DNA of 64,000 bases from an uncultured Halomonas sp. (GTDB lineage: Bacteria > Pseudomonadota > Gammaproteobacteria > Pseudomonadales > Halomonadaceae), in NCBI RefSeq assembly GCF_946887195.1, contig NZ_CAMPKE010000010.1:89108-153107 (forward strand). Direction: 5' to 3'. The position numbers and the translations under genes were made by a program. The stretch's first letter is position 1. Every line of letters starts with the position of its first letter. Under the pieces are notes generated by a model that saw only the letters and a program-made list of their open reading frames with translations, was not told the origin of the DNA and made no database searches. Positions 1-7,573 of the stretch are shown here, one piece after another.

Positions 1-789
1 GTCGCCACCGCGGTCGGCAACTCGATGTTCAGCGATCTCGTGTCGGTCGCCGGGCATATCTACAAGCATGGGATCGACGATGGCCTGCCGGGCGCATCGG
101 CCGGTGCGCGCGTGCCGATCAACGTCCATGCCGACGAGTTCAACGAATTGATGGGCGACGAGTTCATCCCGCTGATCAACAAGGGCGGCGGTGCCGGCCT
201 GCAAGTCACTGCGTACACGCAGACCCTGTCGGACATCGAGGCCCGCATCGGCAACCGCGCGAAGGCAGGCCAGGTGATCGGGAATTTCAACAACCTGTTC
301 ATGCTGCGCGTGCGCGAGACCGCGACCGCCGAACTGCTGACCCGGCAATTGCCGAAGGTCGAGGTCTATACGACCACCATCGTCAGCGGCGCGACCGACA
401 GCTCGGACATTCGCGGGGCGACGGATTTCACGTCGAACACTCAGGACCGCATCAGCATGTCCAGCGTGCCGATGATCGAGCCGTCGCACGTCGTCGGCCT
501 GCCGAAAGGCCAGTGCTTCGCGTTGCTGCAGGGCGGCCAGCTTTGGAAAGTGCGCATGCCGCTGCCGGCGCCGGACCCGGACGAAGTGATGCCGGCAGAC
601 TTGCAGCAACTGGCCGGGTACATGCGCCAGAGCTACAGCGAAGCGACGCAGTGGTGGGAGTTCACCAGTTCCCCCGCCTTGCAGGACACGGGCCTGCCCG
701 ACGACCTGCTGGATGACGCCGCTGCGGCCGAACCTCCCGCGGTGGCCATTGCCACCGACGAGGACACCGGCAACAAGGCCTCGCCATGA
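1..789 (+). CDS. traD: TraD-type conjugative coupling protein, C-terminal part (5' end outside window)
   Basis: The reading frame is open from base 1, so this is the last 262 codons of a longer gene. Coupling proteins are hexameric inner-membrane ATPases (VirD4/TraD) that pass the relaxase-DNA complex to the secretion channel. The visible part has the Walker-B-like HADEFNELMG stretch, followed by the glutamine/threonine-rich QVTAYTQTLSDIEAR segment typical of the SXT/PFGI-1 TraD subfamily, and an acidic disordered tail. It overlaps the next gene by 4 bases (ATGA), as expected of a transfer operon. The Walker A motif lies outside the window. Confidence 0.9.
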   Translation, partial: VATAVGNSMFSDLVSVAGHIYKHGIDDGLPGASAGARVPINVHADEFNELMGDEFIPLINKGGGAGLQVTAYTQTLSDIEARIGNRAKAGQVIGNFNNLFMLRVRETATAELLTRQLPKVEVYTTTIVSGATDSSDIRGATDFTSNTQDRISMSSVPMIEPSHVVGLPKGQCFALLQGGQLWKVRMPLPAPDPDEVMPADLQQLAGYMRQSYSEATQWWEFTSSPALQDTGLPDDLLDDAAAAEPPAVAIATDEDTGNKASP

Positions 790-1547
790 AGGACGCCGCC
801 TCGACTGCACAACGGGAGCAGAACCAGCGCCAGGGCCTGATCGTCGGCACCATCACCTTGCCGTTCCGGCTGCTCGGGGTGCTGATCGGCTCGCTGCTGT
901 TCTCGATCGTCGTGGAGTGCGTCGGCATGCACCTGTTCTGGAAGGACCAGGGCTGGCGGCACTCGCAGCAGATGTTGCAGTACGAACTGGGGCACCTGTC
1001 CAGCCACTTCACGCGCAGCGTCGTCGTGCAGGAGCCGGGGCGCACCGCGCACGAACTGGTGGATACCGGCTACGAATGGGTATTCGTTCGCTCCGGGCTG
1101 CTGGAGCGCATGAGCCAGACCGCCGAGCGCGCCCGCGCGCCGAGCCACGGGAGGATCCAGGACGGGGGGCGCAACTTTCGCTACTACATCAGCCAGGTCT
1201 ATGTCTGGACCGAGAACTACCTGATTGCCGCGGCCTTCACCACCCTCACGTTTCTGGTGCGCCTGCTGGTTCTGGTGCTCACGTTGCCGCTGATCTGCAC
1301 CGCGGCGTTCGTCGGCCTGATCGACGGTCTTGTGCGGCGGGACGTGCGCCGGTTCGGCGCAGGCCGGGAATCCGGCTTCATCTACCACCGCGCGAAGGCG
1401 AGCCTGATGCCGCTGGCCGTGCTGCCGTGGGTCACGTACCTGGCCTTGCCGATCTCTGTGCATCCACTGCTGATCCTGCTGCCCAGCGCAGCCTTGCTGG
1501 GACTGGCCGTGAGCCTGACTGCGGGCAGCTTCAAAAAATACTTGTGA
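786..1547 (+). CDS. ICE membrane protein, TIGR03747 (PFL_4697) family
   Basis: A 253-residue inner-membrane protein always found next to traD in PFGI-1-class elements. Hydrophobic segments lie near residues 20-45, 137-180 and 200-245, with a soluble stretch between. Its exact role is unknown; position next to the coupling protein suggests a part in channel assembly. It starts in an ATGA overlap with traD. In related elements the RAQPRD gene follows closely; here a 1.2-kb insertion carrying a reverse-oriented gene comes first. Confidence 0.85.
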   Translation: MKDAASTAQREQNQRQGLIVGTITLPFRLLGVLIGSLLFSIVVECVGMHLFWKDQGWRHSQQMLQYELGHLSSHFTRSVVVQEPGRTAHELVDTGYEWVFVRSGLLERMSQTAERARAPSHGRIQDGGRNFRYYISQVYVWTENYLIAAAFTTLTFLVRLLVLVLTLPLICTAAFVGLIDGLVRRDVRRFGAGRESGFIYHRAKASLMPLAVLPWVTYLALPISVHPLLILLPSAALLGLAVSLTAGSFKKYL

Positions 1548-1593
1548 TGACAGAGAAACCAGATCATTAGGCAACTCATTCAGTATTTCTTAT

Positions 1594-2523
1594 TTATTGA
1601 ATTTGCTGACCAAGGATTTTCTCGCGATACATATTGGCCAAATGGCGCGCCCTCATGCTCCACTGCTCTGTAATCTTTGGGAAATCTGTTGCGCCGCGCC
1701 CATCCATTCCTTGCAATGTAACGTAGCCCTGCCCATCCTGTCCGCGTACAAAAGCTATGTAGTTATATATTGAATCTCGAAATTCAGTGAGAGCATAAAA
1801 GAAGGCATCGCCAGCCGGAAGCGCACGAGATAAGTCAATGCGACCTTGGGCATATAAAAAATCATTGACACCCTTCATTCCCCATCCTACCCGATCCAAC
1901 TCAATGTAAAGATTGTCCACGGCGTCATAATGCACAGATGGAATGTAACCACATGAAAAGTCCCATGTTTCGAGCCAGTCGAGAAAGTCAGACCTGAAAT
2001 ATGAAGGAACAATATTTTGAAGTGTGGCTATGGAATCCGCCATCTGCTGAGGCGTTAATGCGCTCCTGGCAACTTGAAATGCTGATGGGAAAATTCTCTT
2101 ACAGACATCTTGTGGGATAAAACTAATATCAGAAATTTCACCCCAATAGACCACGTGAACCGGAAAAATCGATCCATCCAGCCTTTTGTGTTGAGTGCCA
2201 TGGAACTGATGATGATTTATGCTGGTATGGCGATTTGCCGTTGTGAAAATCACATAACAACCAATCGGCTCAGGGAAGGAATCGGTCTTACTCAACTCAG
2301 CCGTAACGTCTGTAGAGTTTAGTTGATTAACAAATTTTGCCTGCCCAAACACTGAGTAGCCGCCAACGGCAGGAAAAATGTCAATGCCATGCTGCCTTTG
2401 CCCATTTCCGCCGTATCTTCTGAATTGCACGTCATACCTCATATTCCGCGCGACCCAGTCCCTCATGAGGTAGCAGCAAATTTCCTCAAAATCTTGATCA
2501 GTTCTAAAGGTCAGTCCTTGCAT
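1594..2523 (-). CDS. Putative PD-(D/E)XK nuclease inserted in the transfer operon
   Basis: A 309-residue protein read against the transfer genes and visibly A+T-richer than they are. ATG at 2523 is preferred because an AGGAT sits just upstream and homology-like sequence begins there; a 40-codon upstream extension looks like non-coding DNA. The N-terminus reads as a restriction-type nuclease fold: E13/E14 in helix A, a GGNGQRQHGIDI stretch with D48, then Q61-A-K63. The same G-x-GQxQHG-(I/V)-DI ... Q-x-K pattern is known from N-terminal nuclease domains of anti-phage proteins (Cap4/Avs-type effectors) and Mrr-like enzymes. Residues about 130-309 match nothing I recognise. No modification gene lies beside it. 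Nuclease fold is likely; a defence role is inference. Confidence 0.6.
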   Translation of the reverse strand: MQGLTFRTDQDFEEICCYLMRDWVARNMRYDVQFRRYGGNGQRQHGIDIFPAVGGYSVFGQAKFVNQLNSTDVTAELSKTDSFPEPIGCYVIFTTANRHTSINHHQFHGTQHKRLDGSIFPVHVVYWGEISDISFIPQDVCKRIFPSAFQVARSALTPQQMADSIATLQNIVPSYFRSDFLDWLETWDFSCGYIPSVHYDAVDNLYIELDRVGWGMKGVNDFLYAQGRIDLSRALPAGDAFFYALTEFRDSIYNYIAFVRGQDGQGYVTLQGMDGRGATDFPKITEQWSMRARHLANMYREKILGQQIQ

Positions 2524-2731
2524 TTTTATCCTGGATCTTTGTAAGAGCGTTGATATTTTGCCACGCGGCCGGTGGAAATTCCCTTCTTGAATTCTGGCCT
2601 GACGACCACTCCCTGAGCGAACTGGACGCACGCTGCCAATCAAACCGATCAGCGCAGTTTCCTATTGTTTGCTGCCTGCAGTCACCCTGAACTCCACCAT
2701 CGCACTATTCTGATCACACAGGAATGGCGCG

Positions 2732-3112
2732 ATGTTGGCTCCGATCTGGCAGCGCGCCGCGCATCGCGGCGTGCCCATTTTTCTCGTGACGGCCCTGCTG
2801 CTGGGTCAGTCCCCGATGGCGTTGGCCGAGTCCCCCGCACAGCGCCAGGAGCTGGTCGCCGCGCTGCGCCAACTCGACGCGCTGGAGCGCACCGTCGCCG
2901 ACAGCGCCGCGCGTGCCCCCATCCAGCCGGGCGAGCGCTACCACTTCGATTACCCGCGGTTGCTGGCTGACTTGACGCGCGTGCGCGCCGGCATCCAGGC
3001 CCATCTCACACCGTCGCGTGCCCAGCCGCGCGACCCCTCCGAACTGGCCAGCGACTACCGCACCGAGCGGTCCGCTTCGCCATCGCCGACGACTACGGAA
3101 GCCAAGCCATGA
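2732..3112 (+). CDS. RAQPRD-family ICE protein (TIGR01690)
   Basis: A 126-residue exported protein with a signal peptide (hydrophobic residues about 12-30, ending ALA-E). It carries the family signature RAQPRD near residue 97, followed by PSELASDYR. The family is periplasmic, of unknown function, and restricted to transfer regions of PFGI-1-like ICEs. It overlaps the next gene by 4 bases. It is the first transfer gene after the nuclease insertion, so it may need its own promoter or read-through across about 1.2 kb. Confidence 0.85.
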   Translation: MLAPIWQRAAHRGVPIFLVTALLLGQSPMALAESPAQRQELVAALRQLDALERTVADSAARAPIQPGERYHFDYPRLLADLTRVRAGIQAHLTPSRAQPRDPSELASDYRTERSASPSPTTTEAKP

Positions 3113-3342
3113 ACGGCGCCCAGGTCTCGGCATTTCAAGCCAACAGCGGCATCGCGCCTTCGGCGATGGCGACCGTCCTGGTCGGCGCCGTGTTCGCGGT
3201 GCTCCTCGTCTGGGGCGTCTGGGCCATCCGAACGGCCTACGTGGGGTGGTCCGAGAGCCGCCTCAACCAGCGCCAGTTCCTCGGCGTCTGCATCCGCTTC
3301 GTCGCGATGTACCTCGTCCTGAGCTTCTTCCTCCTCTCCTGA
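3109..3342 (+). CDS. Small ICE membrane protein, TIGR03758 (PFL_4701) family
   Basis: A 77-residue protein with two hydrophobic helices (about residues 20-42 and 58-77) separated by a short basic loop. The length and position between the RAQPRD gene and the pilin-like gene match the TIGR03758 family of PFGI-1-class transfer regions. Role unknown, probably a component of the inner-membrane mating complex. Start codon overlaps the preceding stop (ATGA). Confidence 0.8.
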   Translation: MNGAQVSAFQANSGIAPSAMATVLVGAVFAVLLVWGVWAIRTAYVGWSESRLNQRQFLGVCIRFVAMYLVLSFFLLS

Positions 3343-3358
3343 CCTGAAAGGCACGACC

Positions 3359-3718
3359 ATGCAAAACCGCATCCTCCATTCCCGCCTTGCCCAGCGCGCC
3401 GCTGTGGCACTGGGCTCCGCCGCGCTGCCCGCGCTGTCGTTCGCGCAAGGCTTGCCGCAGTTGGAAAACCCGACCCGCGGCACCGGCAACGGCATCATGG
3501 AAACGATCAGGAACTACGGCTACGACATCATCATGCTCGTAGCCCTCCTGGTCGTGGCGTCGATGTTCATCGGCGTCTGCTACCACGCCTACGGCACCTA
3601 CGCGGAAATCCACACCGGCCGCAAGACCTGGGGCCAGTTTGGCCTCACCGTCGCGATCGGTGCCGTGCTGCTCGTGATCGGCATCTGGCTGCTCACCGAA
3701 GCCACCGGCATCCTGTAA
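3359..3718 (+). CDS. VirB2-like pilin candidate, TIGR03745 family
   Basis: A 119-residue protein with a cleavable leader (residues 1-30, ending SFAQ), then two hydrophobic helices at about 55-78 and 98-117. Small size, leader and twin-helix layout match the TIGR03745 family, which holds the place of the VirB2/TraA pilin in PFGI-1-class systems. A GAAAGG ribosome-binding site lies upstream of the ATG. It is followed after 12 bases by the VirB3-like gene, the usual pilin-B3 order. Confidence 0.8.
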   Translation: MQNRILHSRLAQRAAVALGSAALPALSFAQGLPQLENPTRGTGNGIMETIRNYGYDIIMLVALLVVASMFIGVCYHAYGTYAEIHTGRKTWGQFGLTVAIGAVLLVIGIWLLTEATGIL

Positions 3719-3730
3719 GGCGAGGCCGGT

Positions 3731-4141
3731 ATGTCCGAGCAGCAGCACGTCCGTGCGGACGGGACGGTCACGTTCCTTCCGCATCGGCTCAACCGCCACC
3801 CTGTTGTCGTGCGCGGCCTCACCGCCGACGAACTGTGGATCTGCTGCGGCCTGTCCGGCGCCGCCGGCCTGCTGGTCGGCGCGCCGCTGTCCTGGGTGTT
3901 CCGCACGATCGCCATCGCGCCGACGTTCGTCGTCCTGGGCGTGGCCCTGGGCGTCTTCATCGGCGGCGGCATCCTGCGCCGGCTCAAGCGCGGGCGCCCC
4001 GACACCTGGCTGTACCGGCAACTGCAATGGCGCATCGCCACGCGCCATCCACTGATGGCGGGATGGGTAGGCGGCCACGTGCTGATCTCGCGCTCCGGCT
4101 TCTGGTCCACCCGAAGGTCCGTTGCAAGGGGGGCACGATGA
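3731..4141 (+). CDS. VirB3/TraL-like conjugal transfer protein, TIGR03750 family
   Basis: A 136-residue protein with a short N-terminal FLPHRLNRHPVVVRGLT stretch and two closely spaced hydrophobic segments (about 36-58 and 62-84), the layout of VirB3/TraL proteins that sit in the inner membrane with the VirB4 ATPase. The stop codon overlaps the next ATG (ATGA at 4138-4141), indicating translational coupling. Confidence 0.8.
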   Translation: MSEQQHVRADGTVTFLPHRLNRHPVVVRGLTADELWICCGLSGAAGLLVGAPLSWVFRTIAIAPTFVVLGVALGVFIGGGILRRLKRGRPDTWLYRQLQWRIATRHPLMAGWVGGHVLISRSGFWSTRRSVARGAR

Positions 4142-4830
4142 GCCGCTTCAAGAACGAGATCACCCACCTGCAGGCGCACATCAAGACGCTTCGCCTGGGT
4201 GCTGGTGCGCTGGTCATCGTCGCCCTGGTCATGGGCGGTGGCTGGTGGAGCGCGCCGCGCGACCTGACCATCCACGTCCCGCCCGACCTGCGCTCGGGCA
4301 GTACCCGCAAGTGGTGGGAAGTGCCGCCCGAATCGGTCTATGCGTTCACGTTCTACGTGTTCCAGACCCTCAACCGCTGGCCGACGAACGGCGAAGAGGA
4401 CTATCCGCGCAACCTCCACACGCTCTCGCCGTACCTTACCCCGTCCTGCCAGGCCTTCCTGCGCGCGGACTACGACTACCGCCGTTCCACGGGCGAGCTG
4501 CGCCAGCGCGTGCGCGGGATTTATGAGATCCCCGGCCGCGGCTACGGCGACGACCCCACGGCGCGCGTGCGCGTGGTCTCCGACCGCGACTGGGTGGTGA
4601 CGCTCGACATCACCGCCGACGAGTACTACGGCGCCGAGCAGGTCAAGCGCGCGCTCGTGCGCTACCCGGTGAAGGTCACGCGGGTGGACGTCGATCCCGC
4701 CCGCAACCCCTTCGGCCTGGCGCTGGACTGCTACGACGGCGCGCCCCAGCGCATCAGCGCACCGGAGCCGACTCGCCCGGCACCTGGCGGCCTGTCTCCG
4801 CAAGCGCCCCAAGGAGGAAACACCCCATGA
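4138..4830 (+). CDS. VirB8/TraE-like transfer protein, TIGR03746 (DUF2895) family
   Basis: A 230-residue bitopic protein: short cytoplasmic N-terminus, one membrane helix (about 21-40) and a periplasmic domain with a PPDLRSGSTRKWWEVPPESVYAF-type start seen across the family. The ATG at 4138 is chosen because it overlaps the previous stop and places the membrane helix correctly; the frame is open further upstream but overlaps the VirB3-like gene. The VirB8-like class bridges the inner membrane and the core channel. It overlaps the next gene by 4 bases. Confidence 0.82.
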   Translation: MSRFKNEITHLQAHIKTLRLGAGALVIVALVMGGGWWSAPRDLTIHVPPDLRSGSTRKWWEVPPESVYAFTFYVFQTLNRWPTNGEEDYPRNLHTLSPYLTPSCQAFLRADYDYRRSTGELRQRVRGIYEIPGRGYGDDPTARVRVVSDRDWVVTLDITADEYYGAEQVKRALVRYPVKVTRVDVDPARNPFGLALDCYDGAPQRISAPEPTRPAPGGLSPQAPQGGNTP

Positions 4831-5744
4831 AGCATCCTGTACTCGTGCTGCTGGGGCTGCTGGCCGTGGCCGCGGCACCCGTCTCCCATGCTGTGGAGAT
4901 TCTGCGGTGGGAACGCATGCCGCTGGCGGTGCCGCTGAAGGTCGGCCAGGAGCGCATCGTGTTCATCGACCGGAACGTCCGCGTGGGCGTGCCCGCAGGC
5001 GTGGGCGAACGCCTGCGCGTGCAGAGCGCAGGTGGCGCGGTGTACCTGCGCGCCAGCGAGCCGATCGAGCCCACGCGGCTGCAATTGCAGGACGCCGACA
5101 CGGGCGCGCTGATCCTGCTCGACATTGCGGCCGAGCCGCCCAAAGACGGCGAAGCCGAGCTGGAGCCGGTGCGCATCGTCGAGGGCAGCAGCACCCCTGC
5201 GCGCTACGGCGATCAGCCAGGCGGTGCCGATGAGGCCCCGGCACGCGCCCAGGACCAAGCAGGTACGCGGGCGACCCGGCGCGAAACCCCGGTTCCGGTC
5301 GTCCTGACGCGCTTCGCCGCGCAGAACCTCTACGCGCCGCTGCGCACTGTGGAGTCGCTGCCTGGCGTCATGCGGGTGAACCTGCGCCGTGACCTCGACC
5401 TCGGCACGCTGATGCCGACGCTGCCGGTGCGCGCGGTCGCGCTCGCGTCGTGGCGTCTGGAAGACCAGTGGGTCACGGCCGTGCGCCTGACCAACAGCAG
5501 CAGCGGCTGGGTCACGCTCGACCCGCGCGTGCTGCAAGGCGATTTCCTCACCGCCACCTTCCAGCACGAAGCGCTCGGACCGCGCGGGACGCCCGAGGAC
5601 ACGACCGTCCTGTACCTGGTGACGCGCGGGCACGGCCTCGCGCAATCGCTGCTGCCGGCGATCCACCGCTTCGACCCGGCCGTGCATCTGCCGCAGCGGG
5701 AAGCTGAAGCCGACGATGGCAAGGAGGCCCGCCATGCGCAGTAA
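4827..5744 (+). CDS. VirB9/TraK-like transfer protein, TIGR03749 (DUF3438) family
   Basis: A 305-residue exported protein with a signal peptide (ending SHAVE near residue 22) and a soluble beta-rich body. It fills the place of TraK/VirB9, a component of the outer-membrane core complex. A proline/alanine/arginine-rich linker lies near residues 125-155. The 3' end overlaps the start of the VirB10-like gene by 11 bases, and the AAGGAGG of that gene lies inside this coding sequence. Confidence 0.82.
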   Translation: MKHPVLVLLGLLAVAAAPVSHAVEILRWERMPLAVPLKVGQERIVFIDRNVRVGVPAGVGERLRVQSAGGAVYLRASEPIEPTRLQLQDADTGALILLDIAAEPPKDGEAELEPVRIVEGSSTPARYGDQPGGADEAPARAQDQAGTRATRRETPVPVVLTRFAAQNLYAPLRTVESLPGVMRVNLRRDLDLGTLMPTLPVRAVALASWRLEDQWVTAVRLTNSSSGWVTLDPRVLQGDFLTATFQHEALGPRGTPEDTTVLYLVTRGHGLAQSLLPAIHRFDPAVHLPQREAEADDGKEARHAQ

Positions 5745-7152
5745 CGGCTTGCTCAAGTGGCTGATGATCCCGGTCGCCTTGCTGGTGCTGTTCGTTGCCA
5801 TCCGGCTGTTCTCCGGTGGAAGCACGTCGGCACCGCCCGCCGCGGATGCTGGCTCCAAGCTCACGCCCGAGGAAATGAAGGCGTTGGGCATCGAAGGCGA
5901 TACCCCGCGCGATACCGTGGCAACGCTCGTCGCCCAGGTGAAACAGTTGCGCACCGAGCTTCAGACCGCGCTGACCGACAACAAGTCGCAGCGCGAGGAA
6001 AACCAGCGGCTGCGCCAGCGGGAGAACTCCATTGATCAGCGCATCAATTCGGCCCTCGAATCCGAGCGCTCCAACCTGCGCCGCGACCAGGAACAGGCGG
6101 CCAGCGCGCGCCAGCAGACCGAGGGGCTGCTCGCCGACCTGCAGCGGCGCCTGGACAGCATTGGCGGGCGCGGCGGCGGTCACGCTGATCTGCCGGTGGG
6201 CCTGGGGCTGCGCGGCGGCGACGAGGCCGGCATGGAAGGCGGCATGCGCTGGGTCGAACCGGACGACGCGAAGAAGGCCGAGGGCCGCAATGGCAGTCGT
6301 GGCGCAGGCAGCGGCATGAGCTTCCCGACGAGCTTCGGCCCGGCACAAAGCACACTGGAAACCACCGCGGAAACCGTGGCGAACGCCGGCGCAGGTGCGG
6401 CAGGCGTCAAGAGCGCCAAGCCGGTCTATACCGTGCCGACCAACTCGACACTGATGGGCTCCGTGGCGATGACGGCGCTGATTGGGCGCGTGCCGATCGA
6501 CGGGACGGTGAACGATCCGTACCCCTTCAAGGTGCTGGTCGGGCCGGACAATCTGACTGCCAACGGCATCGACATTCCCGACGTGGCCGGCGCGGTGTTC
6601 TCCGGAACCGCATCGGGCGACTGGACGCTCTCGTGCGTGCGCGGCCAGGTTCGCAGCATCACCTTCGTCTTCAACGACGGCACGATCCGCACGATTCCCG
6701 AAGACCGCGAAGGCAACCAGCAGAACAACCAGCAGCGCGACGGCCTGGGCTGGATCAGCGACCCGCACGGCATCCCGTGCGTCAGCGGCGAACGGCGCAG
6801 CAACGCCCAGCAGTACCTCGGGTCGCAAGCTCTGATCACCGCGGCCGGAGCCGGCGTGGCCTCGCTCATCGAGAGCGACAGCGGCCGCATGTCCTACGTC
6901 GGCTCGGACGGCGCCATCGGCACCGTGGGCATCAGCGGCAAGGAAGCAGTCGGCCAGATCCTCGCGGGCGGCGTCCGGGACATGTCGACCTGGGTCAACA
7001 AGCTCTACGGACAGGCTTTCGCCGCCGTCTATGTGCAGCCAGGCGCCAAGGTCGCCGTCCACCTCGAAAAGCCGCTGGCCATCGATCACGACCCCGAAGG
7101 CCGGCGCGTCGATCACCGTGCAGGAGAAAGCCATGCGCTCGAACTCGATTAA
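5734..7152 (+). CDS. VirB10/TraB-like transfer protein, TIGR03752 (PFL_4705) family
   Basis: A 472-residue protein. ATG 5734 is preferred over an in-frame ATG at 5716 because AAGGAGG (5722-5728) lies at the right distance. One N-terminal membrane helix (about 8-25), a long coiled-coil-like region rich in Q/R/E (about 60-135), a glycine-rich stretch, then the C-terminal TrbI/VirB10-type beta-barrel domain (about 225-460). VirB10-like proteins span from the inner membrane to the outer-membrane core and sense ATP use by the channel. It overlaps the lipoprotein gene by 20 bases. Confidence 0.85.
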   Translation: MRSNGLLKWLMIPVALLVLFVAIRLFSGGSTSAPPAADAGSKLTPEEMKALGIEGDTPRDTVATLVAQVKQLRTELQTALTDNKSQREENQRLRQRENSIDQRINSALESERSNLRRDQEQAASARQQTEGLLADLQRRLDSIGGRGGGHADLPVGLGLRGGDEAGMEGGMRWVEPDDAKKAEGRNGSRGAGSGMSFPTSFGPAQSTLETTAETVANAGAGAAGVKSAKPVYTVPTNSTLMGSVAMTALIGRVPIDGTVNDPYPFKVLVGPDNLTANGIDIPDVAGAVFSGTASGDWTLSCVRGQVRSITFVFNDGTIRTIPEDREGNQQNNQQRDGLGWISDPHGIPCVSGERRSNAQQYLGSQALITAAGAGVASLIESDSGRMSYVGSDGAIGTVGISGKEAVGQILAGGVRDMSTWVNKLYGQAFAAVYVQPGAKVAVHLEKPLAIDHDPEGRRVDHRAGESHALELD

Positions 7153-7573
7153 GGGCCTCGCGCTGGCCGCGGCCGTCGCCGTGCTCAGCGGTTGCGCCAC
7201 CAGCAAGGAAGAACTGCTGACCCATAGCGACCGCACCATGATGGACATCTGGCAGCAGGAAACGGGTGGCGGCGGCAGTGGCACCGGCCAGGTCGCGCGC
7301 CGGCAGTTGCTCGACGCGCGCCAGAGCCTGCGCCGGCCGCTGACCGACGCCGATGTGCAGGCTGCGCCCGTCGAGCAGATGCGCTACACGCGCACGGCGC
7401 GCAACGAGGTTTATCGCCAGTTCCAGCGCCTGCCCAACCCCGATCTCGTCATGTATGTGTACCCGCACCTGGCGGGCACGGACCCCGTGCCGGTTCCGGG
7501 CTACACGACGGTCTTCCCCCTGTACCAGCGCGTGCAGTACGCCATGCCCGGTGAACGGCTGGAGGACTATTGA
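7133..7573 (+). CDS. Transfer lipoprotein, TIGR03751 family
   Basis: A 146-residue lipoprotein with a signal sequence MRSNSIKGLALAAAVAVLSG followed by Cys21 (lipobox LSGC). This start, preceded by AGGAGAA, gives a clean lipoprotein leader, while longer in-frame extensions do not. The class occupies the VirB7/TraV place that anchors the outer-membrane core ring. The stop codon overlaps the next ATG (TGATG), so translation is probably coupled with traC. Confidence 0.82.
   Translation: MRSNSIKGLALAAAVAVLSGCATSKEELLTHSDRTMMDIWQQETGGGGSGTGQVARRQLLDARQSLRRPLTDADVQAAPVEQMRYTRTARNEVYRQFQRLPNPDLVMYVYPHLAGTDPVPVPGYTTVFPLYQRVQYAMPGERLEDY

Noticed and set aside
3598..7284. Long minus-strand open frames over the VirB3- to VirB10-like genes
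   Set aside because: They have shadow composition, and the opposite strand carries the expected coupled transfer genes.
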